Below, one piece after another: positions 25,723-34,715 of a stretch of 64,000 nt of DNA. The stretch spans positions 1 through 64,000 of the forward strand of contig JAJQCZ010000008.1 of NCBI GenBank assembly GCA_021202465.1, read 5' to 3'. The first letter of the stretch is position 1. Every line of letters starts with the position of its first letter. The notes under the pieces are model-generated. The model saw nothing but the letters and a program-made list of their open reading frames with translations. It did no database searches and was not told where the DNA came from. This DNA is from Lachnospiraceae bacterium. Lineage in GTDB: Bacteria; Bacillota; Clostridia; Lachnospirales; Lachnospiraceae. The position numbers were made by a program, and so were the translations under genes.

Positions 25723-25751
25723 AGTATACAATTTTGCTTTTTTCTTGTCAA
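25723..25751 (-). promoter_or_regulatory. Promoter of pyrBI
   Basis: On the minus strand TTGACA (25746-25751), 17 bases, TATACT (25723-25728), followed by a leader of about 40 bases with no visible attenuator. Confidence 0.75.
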
Positions 25752-25837
25752 GAATCCATTGGATAAATTCCACGTTTTGGGGGAACCTACAGAAGACGAT
25801 CAATATTTTTGTTATATCCTGAAAATGTATGATACCA

Positions 25838-25915
25838 GGGTCGAAAGTCATGAATGGAGCGCTTACACAAGGTACGCCCTGCGGGTGTGCGGTCCGATTC
25901 ATGACTTTACGACCC
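25838..25915. repeat. Long inverted repeat (potential cruciform or RNA hairpin)
   Basis: GGGTCGAAAGTCATGAAT (25838-25855) is repeated inverted as ATTCATGACTTTACGACCC (25897-25915) with one extra base, enclosing a G+C-rich 41-base centre. No T run follows. Resembles short non-coding repeat elements of clostridial intergenic regions. Confidence 0.6.
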
Positions 25916-25955
25916 GCCAAAACATGAGTAAGTAGCGCAATTTTTGCAAAAAAAT

Positions 25956-26018
25956 GCGCGGATTACGAATGTTTTAGGATTGCGAGAGTGCGTTAGCACG
26001 GAGCAATCCGTGTATCAG
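25956..26018 (+). repeat. Dispersed intergenic repeat, copy B
   Basis: 63-base compact copy of the element at 3930-4066, sharing the left 19 bases and the right AGCACGGAGCAATCCGTG end. The inverted CGGATT/AATCCG ends and a GTGC-gtta-GCAC hairpin suggest a folded RNA or miniature element. Confidence 0.6.
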
Positions 26019-26105
26019 TCGGGGGCAAATACTTTTGACCCCGGCATCAATGTATGCCGCAGAACACAGGGCGGCGATGCAGCTGGCAGGAAGGAGGACA
26101 GACGA

Positions 26106-27356
26106 TTGGCAGCGATTCAAGTGAAAAGTGAAATCGAACCTCTGAAGCGGGTGATGCTTCACCGTCCGGGGCGCGAACTGGAGCGGCTGACGCCGGAGAC
26201 GCTGGCGCCTCTGCTCTTTGACGACATTCCCTATCTTCGGGAGGCGGTACGGGAGCATGATGCCTTCGCGGCACTTCTCCGCGAGCACGGCGTGGAGGTG
26301 GTTTATCTGGAAGATCTGGTCGCGGAGGCTCTGGATACGGATGAGGAGGTGCGCGAACAGTTTCTCCTGCAGTGGATCCGGGAGGGGCGTATTCATACGG
26401 AGAAATGGCAGCGGCGCGTCTATGAGTATATGATGGACCATTATGGCGCAGATAACCGGGCGCTGGTGCGGCGCACCATGGAAGGGCTTCTGCTGGGAGA
26501 GGTTTTCTTCGACCGGGAAGAATCTCTGGTGGATATGCGCAGTGATTCCTCGCGGATGCTGATCTATCCCATGCCGAACCTGTATTTTACGCGGGATCCC
26601 TTTGCCTGCATCGGGAACGGCGTCAGTCTGAATCACATGTATTCCCAGACTCGGGGGCGTGAGACGATCTATGGCGAGTACATTTTCCGTTATCATCCGG
26701 ACTATCGGGGGAAGGTGAAGCTGTACTATGACCGCTATCATCCTTTTCATATCGAGGGCGGCGATATTCTGAACCTCAGCGACCGGGTGTTGGCCGTAGG
26801 CATCTCCCAGAGGACGCAGTCGGACGCCGTCGAGCTGCTGGCGAAGGAGATCTTTAACGATCCGGAGGCAACGATCGAAACGGTATTAGCCTTCGATATC
26901 CCGGATTCCCGGGCTTTCATGCACCTGGACACGGTGTTCACACAGATTGATCGAAATCTGTTTTCCGTGCATCCGGGGATTCTCGGCCCTCTGGTGGTGT
27001 ACGAGCTGCGCCGTGGAGACGGACCTGATACGCTGAAAGTGCGTAAAATCGAGCGGAAGCTCTCGGATATTCTGGAAAAATATCTGGAAATTGATGATGT
27101 AACCTTGATAAAATGTGGCGGGAATGATAGAATCGCCTCAGAGCGCGAGCAGTGGAACGACGGCTCCAACACGCTCTGCATTGCTCCCGGCACAGTGGTG
27201 GTCTACCAGCGCAACGAGGTGACCAACGGGCTGATGCGGGAGGCCGGCGTGGAGGTGCTGGAGATTCCCAGCGCGGAGCTGTCCCGCGGGAGGGGCGGCC
27301 CCCGTTGTATGAGCATGCCACTGATCCGGAGAGACGCCGACGGAGAATCGGTGTGA
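26106..27356 (+). CDS. arcA: Arginine deiminase
   Basis: 416-aa enzyme hydrolysing arginine to citrulline and ammonia, the first step of the ADI pathway. Visible are the N-terminal [26 protein letters not shown] with its catalytic Asp, HIEGGDIL with Glu/Gly, MHLDTVFT with the catalytic His, and the nucleophile Cys about 401 in [10 protein letters not shown]. There is no suitable ATG: TTG 26106 with AAGGAGG ten bases upstream gives the family N-terminus, while the open frame reaching 25944 runs through repeat elements. Followed by arcB; carbamate kinase (arcC) is not present in the window. Confidence 0.93.
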   Translation: MAAIQVKSEIEPLKRVMLHRPGRELERLTPETLAPLLFDDIPYLREAVREHDAFAALLREHGVEVVYLEDLVAEALDTDEEVREQFLLQWIREGRIHTEKWQRRVYEYMMDHYGADNRALVRRTMEGLLLGEVFFDREESLVDMRSDSSRMLIYPMPNLYFTRDPFACIGNGVSLNHMYSQTRGRETIYGEYIFRYHPDYRGKVKLYYDRYHPFHIEGGDILNLSDRVLAVGISQRTQSDAVELLAKEIFNDPEATIETVLAFDIPDSRAFMHLDTVFTQIDRNLFSVHPGILGPLVVYELRRGDGPDTLKVRKIERKLSDILEKYLEIDDVTLIKCGGNDRIASEREQWNDGSNTLCIAPGTVVVYQRNEVTNGLMREAGVEVLEIPSAELSRGRGGPRCMSMPLIRRDADGESV

Positions 27357-27435
27357 GAGGGGAGACCGGAGACTGCAGGGGCTGTTGATCATTCGAACGG
27401 ACCTGAAGAATTGATGAAAATAAGGAGACTGTAAC

Positions 27436-28428
27436 ATGACTGTAAATTTACGTGGAAGAAGCTTTTTGAAGATTTTAGATTTTACGCCGCAGGAGGTGCG
27501 CTATCTCCTCGATCTGGCGAAGAATTTTAAAGATATGAAGCGCAGCGGCACGCCCCACCGTTATCTGGAGGGGAAGAACATCGTGCTGCTCTTTGAGAAG
27601 ACGTCCACTCGCACCCGCTGCTCCTTCGAGGTGGCCGGGCGCGATCTGGGACCGGGCGTAACCTATCTGGATCCGGGCAGCTCGCAGATGGGCAAGAAGG
27701 AGAGTATCGCTGATACGGCGCGGGTGCTGGGGCGGATGTTTGATGGCATTGAATACCGCGGATTCAGCCAGGAGCTGGTGCAGGAGCTGGCGGATTACTC
27801 GGGTGTGCCGGTGTGGAACGGCCTGACCGATCAGTTCCATCCGACCCAGATGCTGGCCGATCTGCTGACCATTGAGGAGAAGCTGGGACATCTGAAGGGC
27901 GTCCGTTTCACCTATATGGGTGACGCCCGCAACAATATGGGCAATTCTCTGATGGTCGCCTGCGCGAAGATGGGACTTCATTTCACGGCCTGTGCGCCGA
28001 AGGAGCTGTTCCCCGAGGAGGGACTGGTGGAGACCTGCCGCGAGCTGGCGGCGGAGAGCGGCGGCAGCGTGACGCTGACCGAGGACGTCGAGGCCGGGAC
28101 AAAGGACGCCGACGTGATCTATACGGATATCTGGGTGTCTATGGGTGAGCCCGACGAGGTCTGGGAGACCCGGATTAATCTTCTGAAGAAATATCAGGTC
28201 AACCGTGCCGTGATGAACAATGCGAAACCGGAAGCGATCTTCATGCATTGCCTGCCTTCGTTCCATGATACGAAGACGACCATCGGCGCCGATATCGCCG
28301 AAAAGTTCGGCGTTACCGAGATGGAGGTGACCGACGAGGTCTTCGAGTCAAAGCAGTCGGTGGTCTTTGATGAGGCCGAGAACCGCATGCATACGATCAA
28401 GGCCGTGATCTATGCGACGCTGTGCTAA
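27436..28428 (+). CDS. arcB: Ornithine carbamoyltransferase (catabolic context)
   Basis: 330-aa transferase interconverting citrulline plus phosphate with ornithine plus carbamoyl phosphate. Motifs: [15 protein letters not shown] near residue 52 for carbamoyl phosphate, [24 protein letters not shown] for ornithine and MHCLPSFHD near the C-terminus. Placed 79 bases after arcA, so it is most likely the catabolic enzyme of the ADI pathway, although anabolic ArgF cannot be excluded by sequence alone. ATG 27436 follows AAGGAG. Confidence 0.95.
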   Translation: MTVNLRGRSFLKILDFTPQEVRYLLDLAKNFKDMKRSGTPHRYLEGKNIVLLFEKTSTRTRCSFEVAGRDLGPGVTYLDPGSSQMGKKESIADTARVLGRMFDGIEYRGFSQELVQELADYSGVPVWNGLTDQFHPTQMLADLLTIEEKLGHLKGVRFTYMGDARNNMGNSLMVACAKMGLHFTACAPKELFPEEGLVETCRELAAESGGSVTLTEDVEAGTKDADVIYTDIWVSMGEPDEVWETRINLLKKYQVNRAVMNNAKPEAIFMHCLPSFHDTKTTIGADIAEKFGVTEMEVTDEVFESKQSVVFDEAENRMHTIKAVIYATLC

Positions 28429-28484
28429 GTACTTTTTAGAAATAATTCTGCCTTCCTTTATTCGTAGGAAAGCAGAGCAATAAT

Positions 28485-28531
28485 ATCGCCCGTACAGGAT
28501 GGGGATAATCTCATCCTGTGCGGGCGATTTC
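28485..28531 (+). terminator. Terminator after arcB
   Basis: A long stem, ATCGCCCGTACAGGATG with CATCCTGTGCGGGCGAT, ends in TTTC. The T run is short. Confidence 0.55.
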
Positions 28532-28689
28532 ATGTTGATTTTCAGTTATTTCCTGGGAAATAAGCCGGGATAAGGGAACTGTTGATTGTATGAATCCGCA
28601 ATTGTAGTGGCTTTCATATAGAAGATTCTGATCTGCCGTATATAATCCGGAAATCTGCAGATACTATCCCGGACGTGGAGGTGGTATCG

Positions 28690-30108
28690 ATGAAAGAAAA
28701 AAAGCGCAGTTTTCATATGCCGACAGCCTACAGTATTCTTCTGGCTTTGATTCTGGCTGTAGCCGTGGTGACCTGGCTCGTCGGCGGCTCCGTGCAAAGG
28801 GCTACTCTGGCGCAGGTGGTGATGGCCGTGCCGCGGGGATTCCTTGACGCGATCGATGTGTGCCTGTTCATACTGATTCTCGGAGGTTTTCTCGGCGTCG
28901 TGACTGCGACGGGAGCACTCGATCGGGGAATCGGGGTGCTGGTGCGCCGCCTGCGGGGCCATGAGATGGTGCTGATTCCGATTCTGATGGTGCTGTTCTC
29001 TCTGGGCGGGACGACTTACGGGATGGCGGAGGAGACGATGGCTTTCTATGCGCTGATCACCGCGACCATGGTGGCGGCCGGATTTGACGCCATGGTGGGC
29101 GCGGCCGTGGTTCTGGTGGGTGCCGGTGTGGGTGTGCTCGGTTCAACAGTGAATCCCTTTGCCATCTCTGCGGCGGTGGATGCTTACCAGAGCACTTACC
29201 CGGATGCCGTCGTGGACTACGGGCGGATTCTTCTTCTGGGGGCGGCTCTCTGGCTGACCTCTCTGGCAGCGGGTATCGCGCTGGTGATGCGCTATGCAGC
29301 CCGGGTACGCAAGAACGGGCGTTCCATCCTGACGGCAGCGGAGCAGCGGCAGGTCCGTGAGACCTATGGACAGGTGGAACGGGTGACTGAAGAAGAGGCG
29401 GACCTGCGTCTCACGGGACGACAGAAAGCCTCGCTGATTCTTTTTGGCCTTGCTTTTCTCGTTATGGTCGTGGCATTGATTCCCTGGGAGGATTTCGGCG
29501 TGAACTGGCTTGCCGGGACGGCCTGGCTGACCGGAGAGCCGCTGGGAGCCTGGTATTTCCAGGAGCTGGAGGCCTGGTTTTTCCTGGCGGCGATTGCGGT
29601 CGGTGCGGTCACCTGTCTGGGAGAGCAGGGAATCATTGAGCCTTTTCTGCATGGTGCCGGGGATATGATCGGCGTCGTCTTTATCATCGCCATTTCCCGC
29701 GGCATCTCGGTCGTAATGTCAGAGAGCGGCCTGGATGCCTGGGTGCTGGAGCGCGCCAGTACCGCGCTGGGACAGGTCTCCCCGGCGCTCTTTGTCGCAG
29801 GAAGCTATGTCATCTATCTGGGGCTGTCCTTCCTGATCCCCTCTACCTCCGGACTGGCGGCGGCCTCGATGCCTACATTTGCCGGTCTTACAGCTGCATT
29901 GGGCCTGAGCCCCGAGGTGATGATCCTGATTTTCTGCGCCGCCTGCGGCGTTGTGAACCTGATCACGCCCACCAGCGCCGTCGTCATGGGCGGCCTCTCC
30001 ATCTGCCGCGTCGAATGGCCCACCTGGCTGAGATTTATCTGGAGATTCCTGATTCTGCTGATTGTGATGAATCTGGTAATCCTCTCGGCGGCCATGTACC
30101 TTCTATGA
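28690..30108 (+). CDS. YfcC-family membrane transporter (probable arginine/ornithine or dipeptide carrier)
   Basis: 472-aa protein with about 12 hydrophobic segments and the YfcC/DcuC-like plan. MPTAYSILLALI and a VPRGFLDAIDVCLFILILGG segment occur near the N-terminus, GGTTYGMAEETMAFY near residue 105, GSTVNPFAI, and in the second half ISRGISVVMSESGLDAWVL and LIPSTSGLAAASMP. Relatives sit in arginine deiminase clusters as amino-acid carriers; the place after arcAB supports that, but substrate is inferred. ATG 28690 follows GGAGGTGG; GTG 28675 lies before the SD. Candidate TATAAT at about 28640. Confidence 0.8.
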   Translation: MKEKKRSFHMPTAYSILLALILAVAVVTWLVGGSVQRATLAQVVMAVPRGFLDAIDVCLFILILGGFLGVVTATGALDRGIGVLVRRLRGHEMVLIPILMVLFSLGGTTYGMAEETMAFYALITATMVAAGFDAMVGAAVVLVGAGVGVLGSTVNPFAISAAVDAYQSTYPDAVVDYGRILLLGAALWLTSLAAGIALVMRYAARVRKNGRSILTAAEQRQVRETYGQVERVTEEEADLRLTGRQKASLILFGLAFLVMVVALIPWEDFGVNWLAGTAWLTGEPLGAWYFQELEAWFFLAAIAVGAVTCLGEQGIIEPFLHGAGDMIGVVFIIAISRGISVVMSESGLDAWVLERASTALGQVSPALFVAGSYVIYLGLSFLIPSTSGLAAASMPTFAGLTAALGLSPEVMILIFCAACGVVNLITPTSAVVMGGLSICRVEWPTWLRFIWRFLILLIVMNLVILSAAMYLL

Positions 30109-30153
30109 ATATTCGGCAGATTTTATGAAAAAACATAAATCTGCCGAATTTTT
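30109..30153 (+). terminator. Terminator after the YfcC-like gene
   Basis: ATTCGGCAGATTTTATG pairs with CATAAATCTGCCGAAT around A6, followed by T5. Confidence 0.75.
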
Positions 30154-30177
30154 CGTGTGCCCGTCGGGCGGCAATCA

Positions 30178-30220
30178 ATAAAAAACCCTGAAACCTACGG
30201 AATCCCGTACATTTCAGGGT
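30178..30220 (-). terminator. Terminator of tRNA-Thr
   Basis: On the minus strand ACCCTGAAA pairs with TTTCAGGGT, extended by CGG/CCG, followed by TTTTTATT. Confidence 0.7.
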
Positions 30221-30223
30221 GTG

Positions 30224-30296
<73 letters not shown>

Positions 30297-30329
30297 TTTT
30301 AGTTGCTTCGGTAACCCGAAAGCTTTTTT

Positions 30330-30358
30330 ATACTAGCACACAGATCAAGGATTGTCAA
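30330..30358 (-). promoter_or_regulatory. Promoter of tRNA-Thr
   Basis: On the minus strand TTGACA (30353-30358), 17 bases, TAGTAT (30330-30335), 34 bases upstream of the tRNA 5' end. Confidence 0.55.
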
Positions 30359-30444
30359 TTGGTTTTTTGACAAAATCACGAAAATCGCCGGGCATCGTTT
30401 TCTGACAAAAATCACACCATCGCCGGTAAAACCATATTGAATGC

Positions 30445-30473
30445 TTGCATTTTCCTGTAAGCTGGTTTACAAT
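30445..30473 (+). promoter_or_regulatory. Promoter of asd
   Basis: TTGCAT (30445-30450), 17 bases, TACAAT (30468-30473), 44 bases before the start codon. Confidence 0.55.
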
Positions 30474-30516
30474 AGGGCGTGCACAAAAAGACGAAGATCT
30501 TTGTGAGGTGAAGGAT

Positions 30517-31602
30517 ATGAGTGAAAAACTGAAGGTAGGGATTCTGGGCGCTACGGGTATGGTCGGACAGCGCTTTATCACGCTGCTGGACAATCATCCC
30601 TGGTATGAGGTCGTGACTCTGGCTGCCAGTGCGCGTTCTACGGGGCAGACCTACGAGGAGGCCGTGGGCGGCCGCTGGAAACTGGAGATTCCCATGCCCG
30701 AGTGGGCGAAAAAGATCGTGGTAAAGAATGTCGCTGACGTCGAGGACGTGGCCTCTGAGGTGGATTTCGTGTTCAGCGCTGTGGATATGTCCAAGGCTGA
30801 GATTCGTGCTATCGAGGAAGCCTATGCGAAGACGGAGACTCCGGTGGTCTCCAACAACAGCGCACATCGTTGGACGCCCGACGTCCCCATGGTGGTGCCG
30901 GAGCTGAATCCGGAGCATCTGGAGATCATCCCGACGCAGCAGAAGAGACTGGGTACGAAGAGAGGCTTCATCGTCGTGAAGCCCAACTGCTCGATTCAGA
31001 GCTATACCCCGATGCTGCACGCGCTGCGTGAGTTTGAGCCGACGACGGTGGTGGCTTCTACATATCAGGCGATTTCCGGGGCCGGAAAGACCTTCCAGGA
31101 CTGGCCGGAGATTCTTGACAACGTGATTCCCTACATCGGCGGCGAGGAGGAGAAGAGCGAGCAGGAGCCCCTTCGCATCTGGGGACACATTGAGAATGGA
31201 GAGATCGTTAAGGCGACGACGCCGGTCATCACGTCTCAGTGCCTGCGTGTGCCAGTGTCGAACGGACATACGGCCTCCGTGTTCGTTTCCTTTAAGAAGA
31301 AGCCTACGAAGGAGGAGATCCTCGATCGCTGGGCGAATTTCCGCGGGCTGCCGCAGGAGCTGAATCTGCCGCATGCGCCGAAGCAGTTCATCCACTATTT
31401 TGAGGAAGAGGATCGTCCGCAGCCCCGTCTTGACCGTGATGTCGATGGCGGCATGGCGGTTTACGCGGGACGTCTGCGCGAAGATACGGTCTATGACTGG
31501 AAATTTGTGGGGCTCTCCCATAATACTCTGCGGGGCGCGGCCGGCGGCGCGGTTCTCATCGCGGAACTGCTGACGGCGCAGAAGAAGATCACGAAGAAAT
31601 AA
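30517..31602 (+). CDS. asd: Aspartate-semialdehyde dehydrogenase
   Basis: 361-aa NADPH enzyme reducing aspartyl phosphate to aspartate semialdehyde for Lys, Thr, Met and diaminopimelate synthesis. N-terminal GILGATGMVGQRF binds nucleotide, the active Cys about 157 is in KPNCSIQ, and SGAGKTFQDWPEI and VPVSNGHTASVFVSF follow. The sequence style (SNNSAHRW, PNCS) is that of the branch shared by archaea, fungi and some clostridia. ATG 30517 follows GAGGTGAAGG; the open frame to 30445 overlaps the promoter. Ends before a clear terminator. Confidence 0.95.
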   Translation: MSEKLKVGILGATGMVGQRFITLLDNHPWYEVVTLAASARSTGQTYEEAVGGRWKLEIPMPEWAKKIVVKNVADVEDVASEVDFVFSAVDMSKAEIRAIEEAYAKTETPVVSNNSAHRWTPDVPMVVPELNPEHLEIIPTQQKRLGTKRGFIVVKPNCSIQSYTPMLHALREFEPTTVVASTYQAISGAGKTFQDWPEILDNVIPYIGGEEEKSEQEPLRIWGHIENGEIVKATTPVITSQCLRVPVSNGHTASVFVSFKKKPTKEEILDRWANFRGLPQELNLPHAPKQFIHYFEEEDRPQPRLDRDVDGGMAVYAGRLREDTVYDWKFVGLSHNTLRGAAGGAVLIAELLTAQKKITKK

Positions 31603-31627
31603 GCAGCGATCTGTCCGGAACATGCAG

Positions 31628-31670
31628 CCTGCCGCGATGCGGGGAGTTCTCTCCGCCGCGGCAGGTTTTT
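31628..31670 (+). terminator. Terminator of asd
   Basis: CCTGCCGCG (31628-31636 region) pairs with CGCGGCAGG (31657-31665), then T5. Confidence 0.7.
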
Positions 31671-31751
31671 GTCTCTGCGGATATTTCCCGCGGATCAAGA
31701 GACGAAGCGGGCCGGTCCGCGTGCGGGGCTGTCCCGGAAATGTGAGGTGTC

Positions 31752-33758
31752 ATGGCAAAGTCATTGTATATCGCAGAGAAGCCCAGCGTGGCACAGGAAT
31801 TCGCGAAGGCGCTGAGTCCGTCCTTCCGCCGTTATAACGGGTATCTGGAGAGCGAAGAGGCGGTCGTGACCTGGTGTGTCGGACATCTGGTCACCATGAG
31901 CTATCCCGAAGCCTACGATCCGGGCCTGAAGCGCTGGAGTCTGGACACGCTGCCATTTCTGCCGGATACATTTAAATATGAAGTGATTCCCTCTTTGGCG
32001 AAGCAGTTCGGAGTGGTGAAGAAGCTTCTGAACCGGTCTGATGTGGAGACCATTTACGTCTGCACCGATTCCGGGCGGGAGGGAGAGTATATCTATCGCC
32101 TGGTGGAACAGATGGCAGAGGTTCATGGCAAGCGTCGGCTGCGGGTCTGGATCGATTCGCAGACCGAAGAGGAGATCCGCAAGGGAATCCGTGAGGCAAA
32201 GGACCTCTCCGCCTATGACAATCTGGCGGCTTCGGCCTATCTGCGGGCGAAGGAGGACTACCTCATGGGGATCAATTTCTCCCGCCTGCTGACGTTAAAA
32301 TACGGGAGAACCCTGGCAGGGCTCCTGCACCGGGACCGGGTCGTCCTTTCGGTGGGACGTGTCATGACCTGTGTGCTGGGGATGACGGTCCGCCGCGAGC
32401 GCGAGATCCGGGAGTTTGTCAAGACGCCGTTTTACCGGGTGCTGGCCCGGACGGAGCTGGAGGGACAGGATTTTGAGGCGGAGTGGAAGGCCGTGGAGGG
32501 CAGCCGCTACTGGCAGCATCCGGCTCTCTACCGTGAAAATGGTTTCCGGGAGCGCGCGGACGCGGAGAAGCTGATCGCTGCACTTCAGGAGGAAGGCACA
32601 CCGCCGTCGGCTTCCCAGGGACCCTGGGAGGCGCAGGTCGTGCGGCGGGAACGAAAGACGGAGAAGAAGAATCCGCCGCTGCTGTTCAACCTGGCCGAGC
32701 TGCAGAATGTCTGCGCGAAAACCATGAAACTCAGTCCGGACGAGACATTAAAAACCGTACAGGAGCTTTACGAGAAGAAGCTGGTCACGTATCCCCGTAC
32801 CGACGCGCGGGTTCTTTCCACGGCCATCGCGAAGGAAATCGGAAAAAATATCAGGGGACTGACGGCCATCCCCGGGGTACGCGGTTTCGCCCAGGAGATC
32901 CTGGACGGCGGCCTGCATAAAAATATTGCGAAGACCCGTTACACGAATGACAAACAGATCACGGACCACTATGCGATCATCCCGACGGGACAGGGAATCG
33001 GCGGGCTTTCCCGCCTGTCTGAGCGCCATGTCAGGGTCTATGAGAAGATTGTGCGGCGGTTTTTAAGCATTTTCTACCCGCCGGCGGTCTATGAGCGGAC
33101 AACACTGGAGATTCTGCGAAACGGCGAGCATTTCTTCGCGATGTTTAAAATTCTCACGGACAGAGGCTTCATGAAGGTGACCGGGGAGTGGAAGAGTGGT
33201 CGCGGTGAAAAGGAGGAAGCCTGGAAGAGCGATCCGGCCTTCCGCGAAGCGCTGGGACGTCTGCGGAAAGGGAGTAAACTCACTGTCAGAGAATTTCTTA
33301 TCAAAGAGGGCGAGACATCGCCACCGAAGCGTTATACCTCCGGTTCGATGATCCTGGCGATGGAGAATGCCGGACAGCTGATCGAGGATGAGGAGCTGCG
33401 TGCTCAGATCCGCGGCAGCGGTATCGGCACCTCCGCCACCCGGGCGGAAATCCTGAAAAAGCTGGTGACGATTCAGTACCTGAATCTGAATAAGAAAACG
33501 CAGGTGATCTCGCCGACACTCCTGGGCGAGTTGGTTTTCGATACGGTGAACGGCTCGATTCGTTCTCTGCTGAATCCGGAGCTGACAGCCAGCTGGGAGA
33601 AGGGGCTGACCCAGGTCGCCGAGGGAAGCCTGCGCGAGGAAGAGTATATGGAGAAGCTGCAGGGCTATATCCGCCGCCGCACAGAGGCCGTGCTGACGCG
33701 CGACAATTCCGGCGCGCTGCGGCAGTCCTGCGAAGCGATCTCCGGTTACTATCATTGA
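31752..33758 (+). CDS. topB: DNA topoisomerase III
   Basis: 668-aa type IA topoisomerase. The TOPRIM domain has LYIAEKPSVAQ at the N-terminus and DSGREGEYIY near residue 106, with gate domains following. The catalytic Tyr about 347 is in LVTYPRTDARVL, followed by DHYAIIPTG and RGSGIGTSATRAEIL. There are no C-terminal zinc fingers, and the length is typical of Firmicutes TopB. The TopB-type DNA-decatenation role is the usual one; similar enzymes also travel on conjugative elements, but no other such genes are present here. ATG 31752 has GAGGTG upstream. Confidence 0.94.
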   Translation: MAKSLYIAEKPSVAQEFAKALSPSFRRYNGYLESEEAVVTWCVGHLVTMSYPEAYDPGLKRWSLDTLPFLPDTFKYEVIPSLAKQFGVVKKLLNRSDVETIYVCTDSGREGEYIYRLVEQMAEVHGKRRLRVWIDSQTEEEIRKGIREAKDLSAYDNLAASAYLRAKEDYLMGINFSRLLTLKYGRTLAGLLHRDRVVLSVGRVMTCVLGMTVRREREIREFVKTPFYRVLARTELEGQDFEAEWKAVEGSRYWQHPALYRENGFRERADAEKLIAALQEEGTPPSASQGPWEAQVVRRERKTEKKNPPLLFNLAELQNVCAKTMKLSPDETLKTVQELYEKKLVTYPRTDARVLSTAIAKEIGKNIRGLTAIPGVRGFAQEILDGGLHKNIAKTRYTNDKQITDHYAIIPTGQGIGGLSRLSERHVRVYEKIVRRFLSIFYPPAVYERTTLEILRNGEHFFAMFKILTDRGFMKVTGEWKSGRGEKEEAWKSDPAFREALGRLRKGSKLTVREFLIKEGETSPPKRYTSGSMILAMENAGQLIEDEELRAQIRGSGIGTSATRAEILKKLVTIQYLNLNKKTQVISPTLLGELVFDTVNGSIRSLLNPELTASWEKGLTQVAEGSLREEEYMEKLQGYIRRRTEAVLTRDNSGALRQSCEAISGYYH

Positions 33759-33783
33759 CGAACACATGTGTTGAGAACTTTCG

Positions 33784-33812
33784 TTTACAAAACGGGAAAA
33801 GGATGCTATGAT
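33784..33812 (+). promoter_or_regulatory. Promoter of the hexapeptide acyltransferase gene
   Basis: TTTACA (33784-33789), 17 bases, TATGAT (33807-33812). A leader hairpin follows at 33819-33855 (GATTTCCG with CGGAAATC). Confidence 0.6.
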
Positions 33813-33913
33813 AGGAAAGATTTCCGGGGCATGACGCGCATGCGTTTCGGAAATCCTCATTGAAAATACATGCCTGTCCGGCGGACATCGACCGGTCAGA
33901 ACAGGAGACAATC

Positions 33914-34585
33914 ATGGAGAATTTCAGAATATGCAGCATGTTCAGCCTGGAACATACCCTGGCGAAGCCGCTCCTTGAGAGGGCGGAGTATCCCTGGGAG
34001 GTTCTGGGCCAGATCAAGGAATTTATCATCGCTCTGGGGAAGACGCTCCCGGCGGACGAGTACGATCAGGTCGAGGAAAATGTCTGGATCGCCAAATCCG
34101 CGCGTGTGGCGCCGACCGCCTATATCGGCGCACCGGCCATCATCGGCAGGGATGCGGAGATTCGCCACTGTGCGTTTATCCGCGGCAGCGCCCTGGTGGG
34201 AGAAGGCGCTGTGGTGGGGAATTCCACAGAGCTGAAAAACGTGATTTTATTTGATAAGGTGCAGGTTCCCCACTACAATTATGTGGGTGATTCAATTCTG
34301 GGTTACCACGCCCACATGGGAGCCGGTTCCATCACCTCCAACATCAAGGCCGATCAGACCTCGGTGACGATTCAGTTTCCTGAGCAGAAGTTCAATACGG
34401 GGCTCCGCAAGATGGGCGCCATGCTCGGCGACTGGGTGGACATCGGCTGCAATTCCGTGCTGAATCCCGGCACGGTCATCGGGCCTCATACCAATGTGTA
34501 CCCGTTGTCCATGGTGCGGGGCAGCGTACCGGCGAATTCGATCTATAAGAAGGCCGGGGACGTGGTGGAGAAGATACCCAGGTAA
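33914..34585 (+). CDS. Left-handed beta-helix (hexapeptide-repeat) acyltransferase
   Basis: 223-aa protein. A short alpha-helical N-terminus (about 1-55) precedes a left-handed beta helix of hexapeptide repeats (IAKSARVAPTAYIGAPAIIG, IRHCAFIRGSALVG, VVGNSTELKN). Then comes the HAHMGAGSITSN element and a C-terminal turn set (GDWVDIGCNSVLNPGTVIGPHTNV). This resembles the acetyltransferase half of GlmU and UDP-sugar acyltransferases without the nucleotidyltransferase half. It probably acylates a sugar or sugar nucleotide; substrate unknown. ATG 33914 follows CAGGAGAC. Confidence 0.85.
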   Translation: MENFRICSMFSLEHTLAKPLLERAEYPWEVLGQIKEFIIALGKTLPADEYDQVEENVWIAKSARVAPTAYIGAPAIIGRDAEIRHCAFIRGSALVGEGAVVGNSTELKNVILFDKVQVPHYNYVGDSILGYHAHMGAGSITSNIKADQTSVTIQFPEQKFNTGLRKMGAMLGDWVDIGCNSVLNPGTVIGPHTNVYPLSMVRGSVPANSIYKKAGDVVEKIPR

Positions 34586-34593
34586 ACGACTTT

Positions 34594-34700
34594 GCTAAGC
34601 TCGACGTTCGCCTTTGGCTCCGTCTCGCTAAGCGCCGCATGTATACATGAAAGCAACCATTCATCCTGCGCCTTACGGCTTGGATTCTTGGGCTTTCATG
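34594..34700. repeat. Inverted/direct repeat element upstream of metA
   Basis: GCTAAGC occurs at 34594-34600 and 34627-34633, and CATGAAAGC (34646-34654) is inverted as GCTTTCATG (34692-34700). The structure is not a recognisable S-box or SAM riboswitch. The right arm ends 16 bases before the metA start, so folding could influence translation. Confidence 0.4.
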
Positions 34701-34715
34701 GTAAGGAGATTTTTT

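Larger units (their letters stand above)
25752..26105 (+). other. Intergenic region of hairpins and repeats between pyrB and arcA
   Basis: No gene is visible. The 354 bases are packed with inverted repeats: a large one at 25838-25915, an A/T-rich palindrome with GCGCA and TGCGC ends near 25935-25960, repeat copy B at 25956-26018, and small hairpins at 26021-26042 and 26042-26059. This is accessory repeat DNA inserted between two metabolic operons. Confidence 0.5.
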
